From Mesobacillus subterraneus (lineage in GTDB: Bacteria; Bacillota; Bacilli; Bacillales; Cytobacillaceae), in the NCBI RefSeq assembly GCF_023715485.1, contig NZ_JAMBOF010000003.1:310001-374000 (forward strand): a stretch of DNA of 64,000 nucleotides. Direction: 5' to 3'. The position numbers and the translations under genes were made by a program. The notes under the pieces were generated by a model. That model did no database searches, was not told the origin of the DNA, and worked only from the letters and a program-made list of their open reading frames with translations. Within the stretch, counting starts at the first letter, position 1, and each line of letters opens with the position of its first letter. Shown here one piece after another: positions 32,878 to 42,448 of this stretch.

Positions 32878-32945
32878 TTCTGTAAAACTAGTCTGTTGAT
32901 TTTCGCTCCAATCAACATGTGCTTAAATCAACATTGTTCAAAGCT
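32878..32945. repeat. Minimal copy of the dispersed GC-rich repeat, interior missing
   Basis: CTGTTGATTTTCGCTCCA is joined directly to ATCAACATGTGCTTAAATCA and then CATTGTTCAAAGC. The same two ends flank about 100-170 bp of GC-rich sequence in the copies at 37311-37496 and 50027-50262. Only the ends remain here, so this is either an internally deleted derivative or an ancestral short form. Confidence 0.65.
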
Positions 32946-32956
32946 TAATTTTAAAA

Positions 32957-32987
32957 AAAGACCAACCTGCAATGCAGATTGATCTTT
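32957..32987 (-). terminator. Terminator after the DUF445 gene
   Basis: The minus-strand arms AAAGATCAATCTGCA and TGCAGGTTGGTCTTT pair, with G-U pairs, around a single loop base and end in seven T residues. Confidence 0.85.
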
Positions 32988-32998
32988 CCCCGAAGTAT

Positions 32999-34258
32999 TT
33001 ACATAACGACAAGCTTGAAAATCGTCAGTCCAATTCCAATCAGGAAGCCGCAAACTGCTCCGTTGACCCGGATCCACTGCAGATCTTTTCCGATATTGTT
33101 TTCCATCATATCGATTAGCGTTTCGGTATCGAGCTTGTCTAGGTTTTCCCTCACAAGCTTGCCGATCTTGGAATGGTTTCTTTCAATTAACCCTGCAATC
33201 TTAGCATGGAGCCAGCTCTCGATTGCTGCAACTTTTTCATCGTCTTGCTTAATTTCGTTGATGAATTTTTTCACGATTGGAATCACCGAGTCATCCACAA
33301 AGCTGTCTTTTTCAATGAACTCGATGGCACGATCCTTTGCCTTTGCCAGGACACCCTTGATTTGTCCAGACAAGTCCATATCATCGACCATTTTATTTTT
33401 CCAACTCTGGATTTCGAGCATCAATGCTTCCCGTTCACTTATGCCTCCGAGCTCTTTGCGTACCTTTTCAAGAATCATATGCCTGTATTGATTATCGCTT
33501 TTCTTAAGATTGTTCATTCGTTTTAAAATGAAAGACTGCAGCATATTGCCGATTTTTTCTTCAGTGATCATATTGCTGAAGGATTGAATCGCAAATTTTA
33601 AAAGCCCGTCGGCTTGTGTAGTTTCGATTGCCTGCTTGCCCAGTTTGCCGAGAACCATTTTTGCTTCATCCTTTGCAGCCCATTTTTCAGTCTCTGTCAG
33701 GACATAGTTAAAAGCCGCTTCATCATATTCCTTCGCTAATACATGGCTTGAGGCTTTTTGAAGGAACACGGAAGTGTCTGCTGAAAGGAGGAAGCCTTTG
33801 ATTTCTTGTTCAATGGACGGAGCGAATTTTTCAACTTCTACTTTCCTGATAACTTCAAGGCTGAAAGACTGAATGCTCTTTTTTACAGATTCTGAGTGCA
33901 ATTCCTTTTCAACTGTTTCAAAAATCTTATCCAATATATGAATCTGCTTGAATTTATCCATGATGCTTTCTTTCGTAAGCCAATCATTCTCAAGCATATT
34001 GATTAACGCGCGTGTCACCTTATCACGATTTTTAGGCAGGAGCGCGGTATGTGGGATTGGGATGCCAAGCGGATGCCTGAACAGTGCCGTGACGGCAAAC
34101 CAGTCTGCAAGTCCACCCACCAATCCAGCTTCAAAACCTCCCATCAGCAGTTTGCCGATCAGCGAGTCCTGAAATGGAATCGTCGCAATAAAGCCAGCTC
34201 CCATAATAGCTAGTGAAATGGCTGCCAGATGTCTAGATCTCTTATCTCGTTTATTCAT
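32999..34258 (-). CDS. DUF445-family membrane protein (YjiN-like)
   Basis: The 419-residue protein has one membrane hairpin near the N-terminus (LAAISLAIMGAGFIATIPF), the DUF445 signature GGLADWFAVTALFRHPLGIP, a long helical middle part and a final membrane segment (AVCGFLIGIGLTIFKLVVM). Known relatives include E. coli YjiN and, more distantly, Bacillus YheB; none has an established biochemical role. A GGGAG site precedes the start. Monocistronic. Confidence 0.87.
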   Translation of the reverse strand: MNKRDKRSRHLAAISLAIMGAGFIATIPFQDSLIGKLLMGGFEAGLVGGLADWFAVTALFRHPLGIPIPHTALLPKNRDKVTRALINMLENDWLTKESIMDKFKQIHILDKIFETVEKELHSESVKKSIQSFSLEVIRKVEVEKFAPSIEQEIKGFLLSADTSVFLQKASSHVLAKEYDEAAFNYVLTETEKWAAKDEAKMVLGKLGKQAIETTQADGLLKFAIQSFSNMITEEKIGNMLQSFILKRMNNLKKSDNQYRHMILEKVRKELGGISEREALMLEIQSWKNKMVDDMDLSGQIKGVLAKAKDRAIEFIEKDSFVDDSVIPIVKKFINEIKQDDEKVAAIESWLHAKIAGLIERNHSKIGKLVRENLDKLDTETLIDMMENNIGKDLQWIRVNGAVCGFLIGIGLTIFKLVVM

Positions 34259-34367
34259 AATTCTCCCTCTGATACTGTTTGTTTGTCCTCATTCCTGTGG
34301 CATGGAAAAAAAGGAATCTCTTTTAATATATTAACCAATTTACAGGGAGTAAAGCTATAAAAAAGAA

Positions 34368-34398
34368 AAGTCCCAGGAGATACGCTCTCCTGGAACTT
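34368..34398 (-). terminator. Terminator of the metNIQ operon
   Basis: AAGTTCCAGGAGA and TCTCCTGGGACTT pair with one wobble on the minus strand and are followed by TTCTTTTTT. Confidence 0.88.
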
Positions 34399-34408
34399 GA
34401 TTTCCATC

Positions 34409-35236
34409 TTATTTCATCCACTCTGGCTTTCCGAAGCCTTTGAATTCTTCATCGATTATTTTTTGAAATTCATCGGATTCTACAACCTCTTTAATATCTT
34501 TTGCAAATTGCGCGCTTTCATCTTTTGTATTGATGACCACGCGATTGCGGTACTGGTCTGGCATGTTTTCGAGCTGAAGGGCATCAAGCAGGTCCATCTT
34601 CGCGGCAAGTGCAAAGTTACCTGGAACAGCAGAAAGGTCGACACTGTCTACTGCTCTTGGAAGCTGCGCTGCTTCAATTGGCTTGAATTGCAGTTTTTTT
34701 TCATTTTCTTTTACATCCTTCTCAGAAACAGTAAGTGGATCAGCATTAGGATCCAGCTTTACTAAGCCAGCGTCCTCAAGGATAAGGAAAGCACGAGCTG
34801 CATTTGTCGGATCATTCGGAATCGCGATAGCAGTCCCCTCTGCTACTTCATCTAGAGAGTTGAATTTCTTTGAATAGATTCCCATAGGCGCGGTCGGCAC
34901 TACGATGACCTCTGATAGCTCGAGTTTATGCTCTTTAGCGAAATTCTCCATATACACTTTATGCTGGAAAAGGTTCGCATCAAGATCGCCTTTAGATAAA
35001 GCAAGATTTGGCTGGATGTAATCGCTGAATTCGACTACCTTCACTTCATAGCCTTTTTTCTCAAGCAACGGCTTGATTGCTTTTGTAACCATGTCACTGT
35101 AAGGACCGGAAGTAGCACCGAAAGTCACTTCTTTCTTGTCTTCCTTTGCTTCGCTATTTGACGCTGAATCACTTCCGCAAGCCGCAAGCAGTCCGATTGA
35201 TAACAACAAGAATAATGAGTAAAATAGTTTTTTCAT
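34409..35236 (-). CDS. metQ: Methionine ABC transporter, substrate-binding lipoprotein
   Basis: The 275-residue protein has a lipoprotein signal peptide with lipobox LLAAC and the NlpA/MetQ domain (VTFGATSGPYSDMVTKAIKP, LDANLFQHKVYMENFAKEH, IAIPNDPTNAARAFLIL). It captures methionine at the membrane surface for MetI and MetN. It is the last gene of the three-gene operon, 22 bp after metI, under SAM riboswitch control. Confidence 0.95.
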   Translation of the reverse strand: MKKLFYSLFLLLSIGLLAACGSDSASNSEAKEDKKEVTFGATSGPYSDMVTKAIKPLLEKKGYEVKVVEFSDYIQPNLALSKGDLDANLFQHKVYMENFAKEHKLELSEVIVVPTAPMGIYSKKFNSLDEVAEGTAIAIPNDPTNAARAFLILEDAGLVKLDPNADPLTVSEKDVKENEKKLQFKPIEAAQLPRAVDSVDLSAVPGNFALAAKMDLLDALQLENMPDQYRNRVVINTKDESAQFAKDIKEVVESDEFQKIIDEEFKGFGKPEWMK

Positions 35237-35258
35237 TTTAATTAACCCCCATATTTTT

Positions 35259-35927
35259 TTATCTTTTATCTACTAATCTTGCAATTCTGTCCCCGCCGAA
35301 TTGAATCAACTGGACTAGGCAAATCAGGATAATAACAGTCGTGACCATGATTGTATTGTCGTATCTGTAATATCCGAAGCGGATTGCCAGGTCACCGACA
35401 CCGCCGCCGCCGACTATTCCGGCCATTGCAGAATAGGCAACCAAACTGATGATCGTAATAGTTATCCCCTGGACGATTCCCGAGCGTGCTTCGGGAATCA
35501 ATACATCTTTTATGATCATCCAGGGTGTCGCTCCTGTCGCTACGGCTGCCTCAATTACACCCTTATCGATTTCTCGGAAGCTTTGCTCTACGATCCTTGC
35601 AAAGAAAGGGATCGCCGCTACTGATAATGAAACGGATGCGGCTGTCGGCCCGATTGTCGTCCCCGCGATTAGGTTTGCCAGCGGCAGCAGTGCAATCAAC
35701 AGAATGATAAATGGGACCGAGCGAATCATATTGACGATGAATCCTGCAACACTTTTAAAAATCTGATTTTCGAGGAACAAGCCTTTATCTGTGACAAATA
35801 GCAGTACACCTGTCGGCAGTCCCACAATGATCGCGACAAGGATTGAAATCCCGACCATGTACACCGTCTCAAAAAACGCTTTGTTTAGCTCCGGCAATAA
35901 GGTAACCAGACTTTCAGGCAGCATCAT
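35259..35927 (-). CDS. metI: Methionine ABC transporter, permease
   Basis: The 222-residue protein starts 6 nt after GGAGG inside the 3' end of metN, so the two are translationally coupled. It has five to six membrane segments and the ABC permease EAA loop (DKGVIEAAVATGATPWMIIK). It forms the membrane channel with MetN and MetQ. B. subtilis calls the orthologue MetP. Confidence 0.95.
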   Translation of the reverse strand: MMLPESLVTLLPELNKAFFETVYMVGISILVAIIVGLPTGVLLFVTDKGLFLENQIFKSVAGFIVNMIRSVPFIILLIALLPLANLIAGTTIGPTAASVSLSVAAIPFFARIVEQSFREIDKGVIEAAVATGATPWMIIKDVLIPEARSGIVQGITITIISLVAYSAMAGIVGGGGVGDLAIRFGYYRYDNTIMVTTVIILICLVQLIQFGGDRIARLVDKR

Positions 35928-36927
35928 CAATCACCTCCAGATTTTTCGTTCTCGATGCGATATAAGCGATCGCCCGTTCAAGCTCTTGTTTATCGCCCGA
36001 AACCTCCATAATGAATATCCCTAGTGGAATGTCTTGAATATACTCAATTTTTCCGTGAAGGATATTTCCTTTTACCTTGAATCGCTGGAAGACATCCGAG
36101 ATCACACCTTGCTCGGCAATCTCACCCTGGAAATAAATCTTAATGAGCTTGCCATCTCGCTTTTCCAGCAGCCTTTCTGGAAGTTCGAACTGAAGGATCG
36201 AGTTCACGAAGTCTTGTGTAAGAGTCTGCTGTGGATTGGCAAACAGATCATAAACATTGCCTTCTTCGATGATTTTGCCATTTTGCATGACAGCCATTCT
36301 GTCACAGATGGTCTTGACTACTTCCATTTCGTGCGTAATCAGGACAATCGTGATGCCAAGTTCTCTATTAATCTTTTTTAGTAAAGACAATATTGACCTC
36401 GTTGTGCTTGGGTCCAGGGCAGACGTAGCTTCATCACATAACAGCACCGATGGATTATTGGCAAGTGCCCTCGCAATACCGACACGCTGTTTCTGTCCCC
36501 CTGATAATTGAGCTGGATGAACATCCTTCTTGTCAGAAAGTCCTACCATGTTTAGAAGCTCCAGGACCCTTTCCGTTATTTCCGCTTTGGGTGTTCCTGC
36601 AGCCTTCAGAGCAAACGCGATGTTTTCACTTACTGTCTTGGCGCTCACGAGATGGAAATGCTGAAAAATCATCCCGATCTTCAATCGTGCTTTCCTTAGT
36701 TCACTCTTGTTTAACGAAGTAAGCTCGACACCATCAATCAAAATTTCTCCTGAAGTTGGCTTTTCAAGGAGATTAAGACATCTCAGCAAAGAACTTTTTC
36801 CAGCGCCACTGTAACCAACAATTCCATAAATCTCACCCTTTTCTACTCTTAAGGAAACTTGGTCAACACCGGTTACGGACCCTTTTTTCGTTTCATATAC
36901 CTTGACCAATTTTTTTACTTCAATCAT
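35914..36927 (-). CDS. metN: Methionine ABC transporter, ATP-binding protein
   Basis: The ATG at 36925-36927 follows GGAGGT and gives 337 residues. Walker A is GYSGAGKSS (38-46), the signature is [16 protein letters not shown] and Walker B is VLLCDEATSALDP. The C-terminal 80 residues form the NIL (ACT-like) domain that binds methionine and inhibits transport, present in MetN proteins. It is the first gene after the SAM riboswitch. Confidence 0.96.
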   Translation of the reverse strand: MIEVKKLVKVYETKKGSVTGVDQVSLRVEKGEIYGIVGYSGAGKSSLLRCLNLLEKPTSGEILIDGVELTSLNKSELRKARLKIGMIFQHFHLVSAKTVSENIAFALKAAGTPKAEITERVLELLNMVGLSDKKDVHPAQLSGGQKQRVGIARALANNPSVLLCDEATSALDPSTTRSILSLLKKINRELGITIVLITHEMEVVKTICDRMAVMQNGKIIEEGNVYDLFANPQQTLTQDFVNSILQFELPERLLEKRDGKLIKIYFQGEIAEQGVISDVFQRFKVKGNILHGKIEYIQDIPLGIFIMEVSGDKQELERAIAYIASRTKNLEVIDDAA

Positions 36928-36970
36928 GCTTTGCACCTCCAGCTCATGGTTACGAATTTAGATATAATAA

Positions 36971-37002
36971 AAAATGCCTCTTTCATTCATAGAAAGAGGC
37001 AT
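36971..37002 (-). terminator. Terminator of the SAM riboswitch
   Basis: ATGCCTCTTTC and GAAAGAGGCAT form an 11-bp stem with a 7-nt loop and a T-run on the minus strand, between the aptamer and metN. Confidence 0.92.
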
Positions 37003-37019
37003 CGTAAATATCTATACGA

Positions 37020-37120
37020 CTTATCTCTCAGAATGAAAACATTCTGCAGGAAGTGGCACCTTTCCAAATTGGAGGTTGCCGGACGTCATAGGGCCTAATC
37101 CCTCGGTCTCTCTTGATAAG
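37020..37120 (-). ncRNA. SAM-I (S-box) riboswitch controlling metNIQ
   Basis: The minus strand reads CTTATCAAGAGAGACCGAGG, then GATTAGGCCCTATGACGTCC, GGCAACC, AAGGTGCCACTTCCTGCAG and the closing GAGAGATAAG. These are the conserved S-box elements, including the outer stem CTTATC/GATAAG (37115-37120 with 37020-37025). SAM binding favours the downstream terminator, so methionine uptake is switched off when SAM is plentiful. Confidence 0.97.
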
Positions 37121-37310
37121 TAACTTATTAAATTAATTTTGATAATTGAAATCATAAAACCTTCTGATTTGTTTGTCAACAAGCATTTTACCAACTTTTT
37201 TAAATGGTATCGCTTTCATTGTTGCAGGAGTAAGCGAAAGTTTTTTTCTGAATTCAGCTTAATTTGGTTATTAAACTAGATTCTCCCCTTAAAGAGTTTC
37301 TTATAAATTA

Positions 37311-37496
37311 AGCTCTGTTAAACACGGCTGTTGATTTTCGTTCCAGTCGCTTCGCTTTCCGCGGGGCTGGCGCTGAGCCTCCTCGTCGCTTTGCTCCTGC
37401 GGGGTCTCACCTGACCAGCAGCGCCCGCAGGAGTCTACGCGCCTTCCACTACAATCAACAGGGTTTAAAAATCAACATTCAGCTTTAACACAGCCA
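37311..37496. repeat. Dispersed GC-rich repeat, copy 1
   Basis: The element opens with GCTCTGTTAAACACGGCTGT and TGATTTTCGTTCCA, contains CGCTTCGCTTTCCGCGGGG and CTCCTGCGGGGTCTC, and ends CTACAATCAACAGGG through TTTAACACAGCC. The ends form imperfect inverted repeats. The same family, widespread in Bacillaceae intergenic DNA as far as I know, recurs at 50027-50262 and in minimal form at 32878. It is far richer in GC than its surroundings. The rest of the gap (37121-37310) is the promoter region of metNIQ. Confidence 0.85.
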
Positions 37497-37517
37497 TAAA
37501 TTAAGAAAAACCCCTGA

Positions 37518-38048
37518 TTAAGATAAAACAAGGGCTCCATACACTAGTGCTCCTGCGATGACATAAGCAGGATGCACTTTCAATTTTTCCATCAGGACAA
37601 AGCTTATGCCTCCGATCAGTATTGTCTGCATCAGGCCTACGCCTTCATAGGAGGAGAAAAAGAAGTCATAGGTCATGACTCCGAGCAGCACGGCAATGAC
37701 TGGGCGGACGACAATCGTCAGTCTCTTGACCCGCGGAGAATCTTTGAATTTCATCAGCAGGCCGAGCAAGCCGATCATGAGGATTAGTGAAGGAGCTACT
37801 GCGGCAAATATACCTACTGCAGCACCGACAATTCCACCCTGGGCATAGCCGATATAGCCTGCCATTTTCGTGGCGATCGGGCCTGGCAAAGCGTTTCCCA
37901 TTGCGAGAACTTCACTGAATTCATTGACCGTCATCCATTCATAACGGTCAACAACTTCATTCTCGATTAACGGAATTGAGGCTGGTCCTCCTCCATAGCC
38001 CAAAATGCCGGGAATAAAAAATGCCATGAAAATCTTAAAATAAATCAT
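37518..38048 (-). CDS. Chromate transporter, short-chain CHR subunit
   Basis: The 176-residue protein is one half of a CHR-family transporter. The signature PGILGYGGGPASIPLIENEV is followed by MGNALPGPIATKMAGYIGY, and five to six membrane segments cover the rest. Short CHR proteins act as pairs (B. subtilis YwrA/YwrB) and expel chromate. It starts 2 bp after the stop of the partner gene, so the two are coupled. Confidence 0.9.
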   Translation of the reverse strand: MIYFKIFMAFFIPGILGYGGGPASIPLIENEVVDRYEWMTVNEFSEVLAMGNALPGPIATKMAGYIGYAQGGIVGAAVGIFAAVAPSLILMIGLLGLLMKFKDSPRVKRLTIVVRPVIAVLLGVMTYDFFFSSYEGVGLMQTILIGGISFVLMEKLKVHPAYVIAGALVYGALVLS

Positions 38049-38050
38049 TA

Positions 38051-38620
38051 CTATTCCCCTCCAGCTTGTTCACTTTTTGAGGGAGAAGCATCTCTCTTCA
38101 ACAGGGCACCAACCAGCAAGACAAAAATTAAGATAGCAGGATGGACATTCAGGAATTGAAGGAGAAGAAGGCTGCCAGCCAGCGCAACAAACGTCCAGCC
38201 CCACCCCAGTTTCGACTTGCCCGATTTCTTGATAAAATCCCAAGTCAGGACTGCAAGCATGACAGCAACGACTGGAACTACAGCCTCAGCCATCCCATTT
38301 ACCCATGGTTCATCCTTATATGCATTCAGTACCGTCAGCAGGAGAATCATCAGGATGATAGTGGGGACGATCGTAGCCAATAAGGCATTGACCATACCGA
38401 AAATTCCGCCTACCCGATAGCCGATATAACCGGCCATTTTCGTGGCGATCGGCCCTGGCAAAGCATTTCCGAGCGCCAGGATATCACTGAATTCATCGGA
38501 ATCCATCCATTGATATTTTTCGACAACTTCCTTATGTACCAGTGGAATGGACGAAGGTCCTCCGCCGTAGCCAAGGATTCCCACACGAAAAAACGCCAAA
38601 AATATATCCGCCTGTTTCAA
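38051..38620 (-). CDS. Chromate transporter, short-chain CHR subunit (partner)
   Basis: The likely start is TTG at 38618-38620 after GAAGGTGA, giving 189 residues beginning MKQADIFLAFFRVGILGYGG; an ATG 33 nt upstream has no good site. It carries the same GGGPSSIPL and LGNALPGPIATKMAGYIGY signatures as its partner. Together the two would form one inverted-topology pump. The 340-bp gap upstream is AT-rich promoter sequence with no gene. Confidence 0.9.
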   Translation of the reverse strand: MKQADIFLAFFRVGILGYGGGPSSIPLVHKEVVEKYQWMDSDEFSDILALGNALPGPIATKMAGYIGYRVGGIFGMVNALLATIVPTIILMILLLTVLNAYKDEPWVNGMAEAVVPVVAVMLAVLTWDFIKKSGKSKLGWGWTFVALAGSLLLLQFLNVHPAILIFVLLVGALLKRDASPSKSEQAGGE

Positions 38621-38924
38621 TACTTCACCTTCTCTTCTGTTATTAAGCCCCAAAGCAATCGCTTTCTATAACCCTATTTTCTATTATCTTATTATAGACT
38701 CAAATGGTCATTGCTGCATGACAAAAACAAGACAAGCATGGCTAGTTTTTTGTTTTAGTCCCAGATTCAGATGATTTAATGCTCATTTTTTGGTTAAGTT
38801 AACTGATAATCTACTAATAAAATTTTCATTGGCGAAAGAATGATCTTATCGAGCAAAATTATATTGGCGATAACTTCATTTTATTAAGGACGAGTTTTTT
38901 TCTAATTTGCTTAAATACTATAAA

Positions 38925-38956
38925 AAAGTATCACAGCTAAAAAACTATGATACTTT
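38925..38956 (-). terminator. Terminator of the chemoreceptor operon
   Basis: AAAGTATCA and TGATACTTT pair around a 14-nt loop and run into a T-rich tail on the minus strand. Confidence 0.85.
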
Positions 38957-38962
38957 CCTTTA

Positions 38963-40618
38963 CTACCTATTAAACTTGAAAACTGAAACAGAATTATTTA
39001 ACTCATTTGTCAGCTTCCGTAAATCTGTAACTTTTTTAGATAGATTTCCGAATGCTGATAATTGTTCGGCAGTAGAAGCAGATATTTCTTCGCTTCCAGC
39101 AGCTGTCTCTTCGACGACAGCACTGATTGATTCAACATTGTGAAGGACCTTCGCTCCCAGTTCTTTAGATGCTTCCATGCCCTGGACAAGCTGTAAGATT
39201 TTATTGGAGATGCCCGTAACCTTTATTTCGATGTTTTCGAAGGTGGTCATCGTTAAATCCATCGATTCCATTTGCTCATCTGCGATGCTGCCGCCTTTGG
39301 TTACTGCCATTGCTATATCTTCAAGACCACTCTTGAGCAGGTTGACCATATCAAAAATTTGTGTGGTTGCAACGTTCGATTCTTCTGCAAGCTTCCTCAC
39401 TTCTGAAGCAACCACTGCAAAACCTTTTCCCGCTTCCCCTGCCCTTGCTGCTTCAATCGCTGCATTCAGGGCTAACAAGTTGGTTTGTGCAGCGATAGCC
39501 GAAACGGATGTAGCCATATCTTCAATTTTTGCAGCATAACCAACAAACTTATCAGTTGCAGCCTGAATTGAGTACGAGGCTTCTTTATTCTCAGTAATCA
39601 AAACCTTCTGCTCGTCGATCGCTTTCCTTCCTTCACCAATCGCTTCAACAGCTTCCCTGCTAAAGTGTGAGGATTCCTGGGAGTGATTCAGGTTTAGAAT
39701 AATTTCCTTATCCATGTCGTCAATCAGCTGGACAGATTGCTGCAGGTCTTCTGAAACTGTCTGTGCGCCTGCTGATAATTCATCAGTCGATACCGCTACC
39801 TGCTTAGAAATTTCCGTAAGCGAATAATTTTCCTGCTCAATTTCCTCGGCAAATACTTCTACTTCCTTGCTCGCCAAATTTACTTTTTGCAGCAATGAAG
39901 TCAACTGCAACGCCATCTGGTCAAATGACTCATTTAAAGTTCCTAATTCATCTTTATGCTTATAAGGCACTTTCTCTATCATTAAATTCCCTTTGGCAAT
40001 TTCCTGGGCGTTCATGGCAATCTGCTTCAACGGTTTCGTAATCGAGCTGGTAAGCCTGATACCAATGCCCCCTGCAACGATGACAAGAAGGATACTTCCA
40101 AATACGGCGGCTATTATAATAAATTGAATCTGATTTTTCAGGTCCCTCTGTAAAAAATCATAATGTTCATTAACCTGAATATTCAACAGGTGAAGATCAT
40201 TTAGCACTCCGTCGCTTCGGAGAGACTGGCGTTTCACTTCTTCACTTACTTTGTCATCTAGTGCACGGTTTGCTTCAGATTGAAGCAAAGTAAATTTATC
40301 ATAAGCCTTTTTTAAAACTTTCTGGCTCTCTTGCTCCTCTATCAAGCTGCCTGCCTTCTTGAATATTTCGGAGGTTTTCTCCATTTTACTTATCGCTTCT
40401 TGCTTGTTCCCGTCAGTTGGATTGAAAGAGAAATTGCTTAATGATTGCTTGGCAGCCGATGTTTCAGCCTGCAGATTTTGCACAGTGAGTAAAACTTGGA
40501 CATAATCCTGATTTGATGATTGGACTATCAGCATCCTGTAAATGATGAAGGAAATCATCACTATGGATAATCCTATAGCCAATAATAAATTTAACAGTAA
40601 CTTCTTTTTGATTGTCAT
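38963..40618 (-). CDS. Methyl-accepting chemotaxis protein
   Basis: The 551-residue protein has an N-terminal membrane segment ([20 protein letters not shown]), an extracytoplasmic helical bundle of about 145 residues, a second membrane segment ([20 protein letters not shown]), a HAMP domain and the cytoplasmic signalling hairpin. The CheA/CheW-binding tip includes [20 protein letters not shown] and [20 protein letters not shown]. It lies 23 bp downstream of a BMP-type binding lipoprotein with no other transporter gene. The likely scheme is therefore that ligand-loaded lipoprotein is sensed by this receptor. Confidence 0.92.
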   Translation of the reverse strand: MTIKKKLLLNLLLAIGLSIVMISFIIYRMLIVQSSNQDYVQVLLTVQNLQAETSAAKQSLSNFSFNPTDGNKQEAISKMEKTSEIFKKAGSLIEEQESQKVLKKAYDKFTLLQSEANRALDDKVSEEVKRQSLRSDGVLNDLHLLNIQVNEHYDFLQRDLKNQIQFIIIAAVFGSILLVIVAGGIGIRLTSSITKPLKQIAMNAQEIAKGNLMIEKVPYKHKDELGTLNESFDQMALQLTSLLQKVNLASKEVEVFAEEIEQENYSLTEISKQVAVSTDELSAGAQTVSEDLQQSVQLIDDMDKEIILNLNHSQESSHFSREAVEAIGEGRKAIDEQKVLITENKEASYSIQAATDKFVGYAAKIEDMATSVSAIAAQTNLLALNAAIEAARAGEAGKGFAVVASEVRKLAEESNVATTQIFDMVNLLKSGLEDIAMAVTKGGSIADEQMESMDLTMTTFENIEIKVTGISNKILQLVQGMEASKELGAKVLHNVESISAVVEETAAGSEEISASTAEQLSAFGNLSKKVTDLRKLTNELNNSVSVFKFNR

Positions 40619-40641
40619 GGTAGCTCCCCCAATAGCAGCTT

Positions 40642-41622
40642 TTAATCTAGCTGAATCGACACTTCATTACTTGATATTTTTGCTTCCAGGTCCTTTAAGT
40701 TCTTCTCCTGATCTTGCGTAAGCTTAATGACTCTGATTGGAGCCAACCCTACCCCATTTTCATTAATGCCGAGTTCAATTTGCTTTGCTGAAAGTTTTTT
40801 ATCTTCCTTGAATTCCTTCACTATTTCATATAGGGCTACGTCGACATTTTTTAGCATGGATGTAACGATTGCCTTCTCGGCGTAATAGTACTGGTCACTG
40901 TCCACACCAATGGCTAACTTTTTCTTTGCTTGGGCTTCCTTCAGTACGCCCACACCGGTAAAACCAGCCGCAGCATAAAGGACATCCGCTCCTTCTTCGA
41001 TCATCCCCGAAGCTATTTTCCCTCCAAGCTCGGCATTGCCAAAGTCATTAGCAAAGGCTGCTTTCACCTCTGCCTTCGGGTTGACAGCCTTCACTCCCTG
41101 TTCAAACCCTGCTTTGAATTTACGAATCAGCGGAACATCCGCACCGCCAATAAAACCTACAATATTAGATTTAGAAGCCATTCCAGCAACGGCACCTGCA
41201 AGGAAACTTCCCTGCTCTTCTTTAAATGTGATGGACGTGATATTATCCAGCTCAGAAACTGAATCTATAAGAATAAATTGCTGCTCAGGATACTTTTTCG
41301 CTACTTTCTCGAGATCCTCAAGAACCATGAAGCCTAAGCCAATGACTACATCATTCTCAGCTTCAACAAGCTCGGTGAATCCTTTTTCATACGAGCCTAC
41401 TGTTTGCAATTCTCTATAGTCAAAAAGGATGTCCAGTTCATCTCTTGCTTTGCCTAGCCCAGCAAAAGCTGCATCACTAAATGACTGGTCTCCTAGTCCG
41501 ACGTCAGACAACATAATGCCAATTTTAACCCTGTCCTTTTGCAACTTTTCACTAGATGAGCATCCTGCAAGGGTTCCTAACAGCAAAAATATAACTAATA
41601 GCATACTTGTGATTCGTTTCAT
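40642..41622 (-). CDS. BMP-family nucleoside-type substrate-binding lipoprotein
   Basis: The lipoprotein signal ends LLLGTLAGC, and the PnrA/BMP domain follows ([60 protein letters not shown]). BMP proteins bind purine nucleosides or, in B. subtilis Med, act as regulators. The usual permease and ATPase genes are absent; instead the next gene is a chemoreceptor. Start choice is unsettled: ATG at 41620-41622 is 13 nt from AAAGGAG, whereas an ATG 12 nt upstream is only 1 nt away from it. Confidence 0.85.
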   Translation of the reverse strand: MKRITSMLLVIFLLLGTLAGCSSSEKLQKDRVKIGIMLSDVGLGDQSFSDAAFAGLGKARDELDILFDYRELQTVGSYEKGFTELVEAENDVVIGLGFMVLEDLEKVAKKYPEQQFILIDSVSELDNITSITFKEEQGSFLAGAVAGMASKSNIVGFIGGADVPLIRKFKAGFEQGVKAVNPKAEVKAAFANDFGNAELGGKIASGMIEEGADVLYAAAGFTGVGVLKEAQAKKKLAIGVDSDQYYYAEKAIVTSMLKNVDVALYEIVKEFKEDKKLSAKQIELGINENGVGLAPIRVIKLTQDQEKNLKDLEAKISSNEVSIQLD

Positions 41623-41737
41623 CTTGATGATCATGCTCCTTTATAAAAATTCCACAAATAAATCATCGTCATTATAAAATTTTTATTAATGGTTATTCCT
41701 AAAGTCTATCTTTTATCAATTTTCTAATTTTTTCATC

Positions 41738-41767
41738 AAAAAAAACAGGCTGTTCCATGACAGCCTG
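41738..41767 (-). terminator. Terminator of the ktr operon
   Basis: CAGGCTGT and ACAGCCTG pair around a 6-nt loop, followed by eight T residues on the minus strand. Confidence 0.9.
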
Positions 41768-41779
41768 CAAGACATACTT

Positions 41780-42436
41780 TTATTTCACCCTTGTAAATCT
41801 GTTCAAATCACCATTTTCACCAAGTACAATCAGGATATCCTCAGCTCTTAAAGTTTTCTCCGGATCTGGGGAAATATCAACCTTTGTTCCGGTTTTTACT
41901 CCGATTACCGTAATATTGTATTTTGCACGCAAATTAATTTCGATTAAGTTCTTGCCTGCCATGCTCATTGGAAGCTTGATTTCTTCGATGCTGTAGTCAT
42001 CTGATAGCTCGATGAAATTCAATACATTAGGAGATGCCATCAGCTGATGGGCAACTCTTTCCCCCATATCTCTTTCAGGGAAAATGACTTTGTCCGCGCC
42101 AACCTTGAACAATACCTGGGCATGGTGCTTGTTAAGCGCCTTGGCAACGACATTTGAGACACCCATTTCCTTTAGGATAAGGACAGTCAGGATACTTGCC
42201 TGGATGTCATCCCCGATTGCCACGATTACGGTGTCAAAATTCCTGATTCCTACTGCCTTCAGTGTTTGTTCATCGGTAGAATCTCCAATAACCGCATGGG
42301 TCACATGCTCTTTGAATTCTTCAATATACTGCTCTTTTTTATCGATTGCCAATACTTCGTTCCCTTGATTATACAGGGAGATTGCTACACTTGAACCAAA
42401 GCGTCCCATCCCGATTACTGCGTATTGCTTTGCCAT
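41780..42436 (-). CDS. ktrC: Potassium channel gating subunit (RCK protein), KtrC/KtrA type
   Basis: The 218-residue protein has an N-terminal RCK Rossmann domain (YAVIGMGRFGSSVAISLYNQ, binding ATP/ADP) and a C-terminal RCK_C domain (about 135-218), which in this family binds c-di-AMP and inactivates the channel. It assembles as an octameric ring on the membrane subunit. It follows the channel gene by 12 bp. B. subtilis keeps ktrC and ktrD apart, while ktrAB is an operon in the other order, so the name is by type only. Confidence 0.92.
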   Translation of the reverse strand: MAKQYAVIGMGRFGSSVAISLYNQGNEVLAIDKKEQYIEEFKEHVTHAVIGDSTDEQTLKAVGIRNFDTVIVAIGDDIQASILTVLILKEMGVSNVVAKALNKHHAQVLFKVGADKVIFPERDMGERVAHQLMASPNVLNFIELSDDYSIEEIKLPMSMAGKNLIEINLRAKYNITVIGVKTGTKVDISPDPEKTLRAEDILIVLGENGDLNRFTRVK

Positions 42437-42448
42437 AAAAACATCCTC

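Noticed and set aside
37121-37310. A second cre site (TGGTATCGCTTTCA near 37205)
   Set aside because: It deviates from the consensus at a defined position and lies upstream of the SAM-controlled metNIQ operon, where CcpA control is not expected. Too weak to list.
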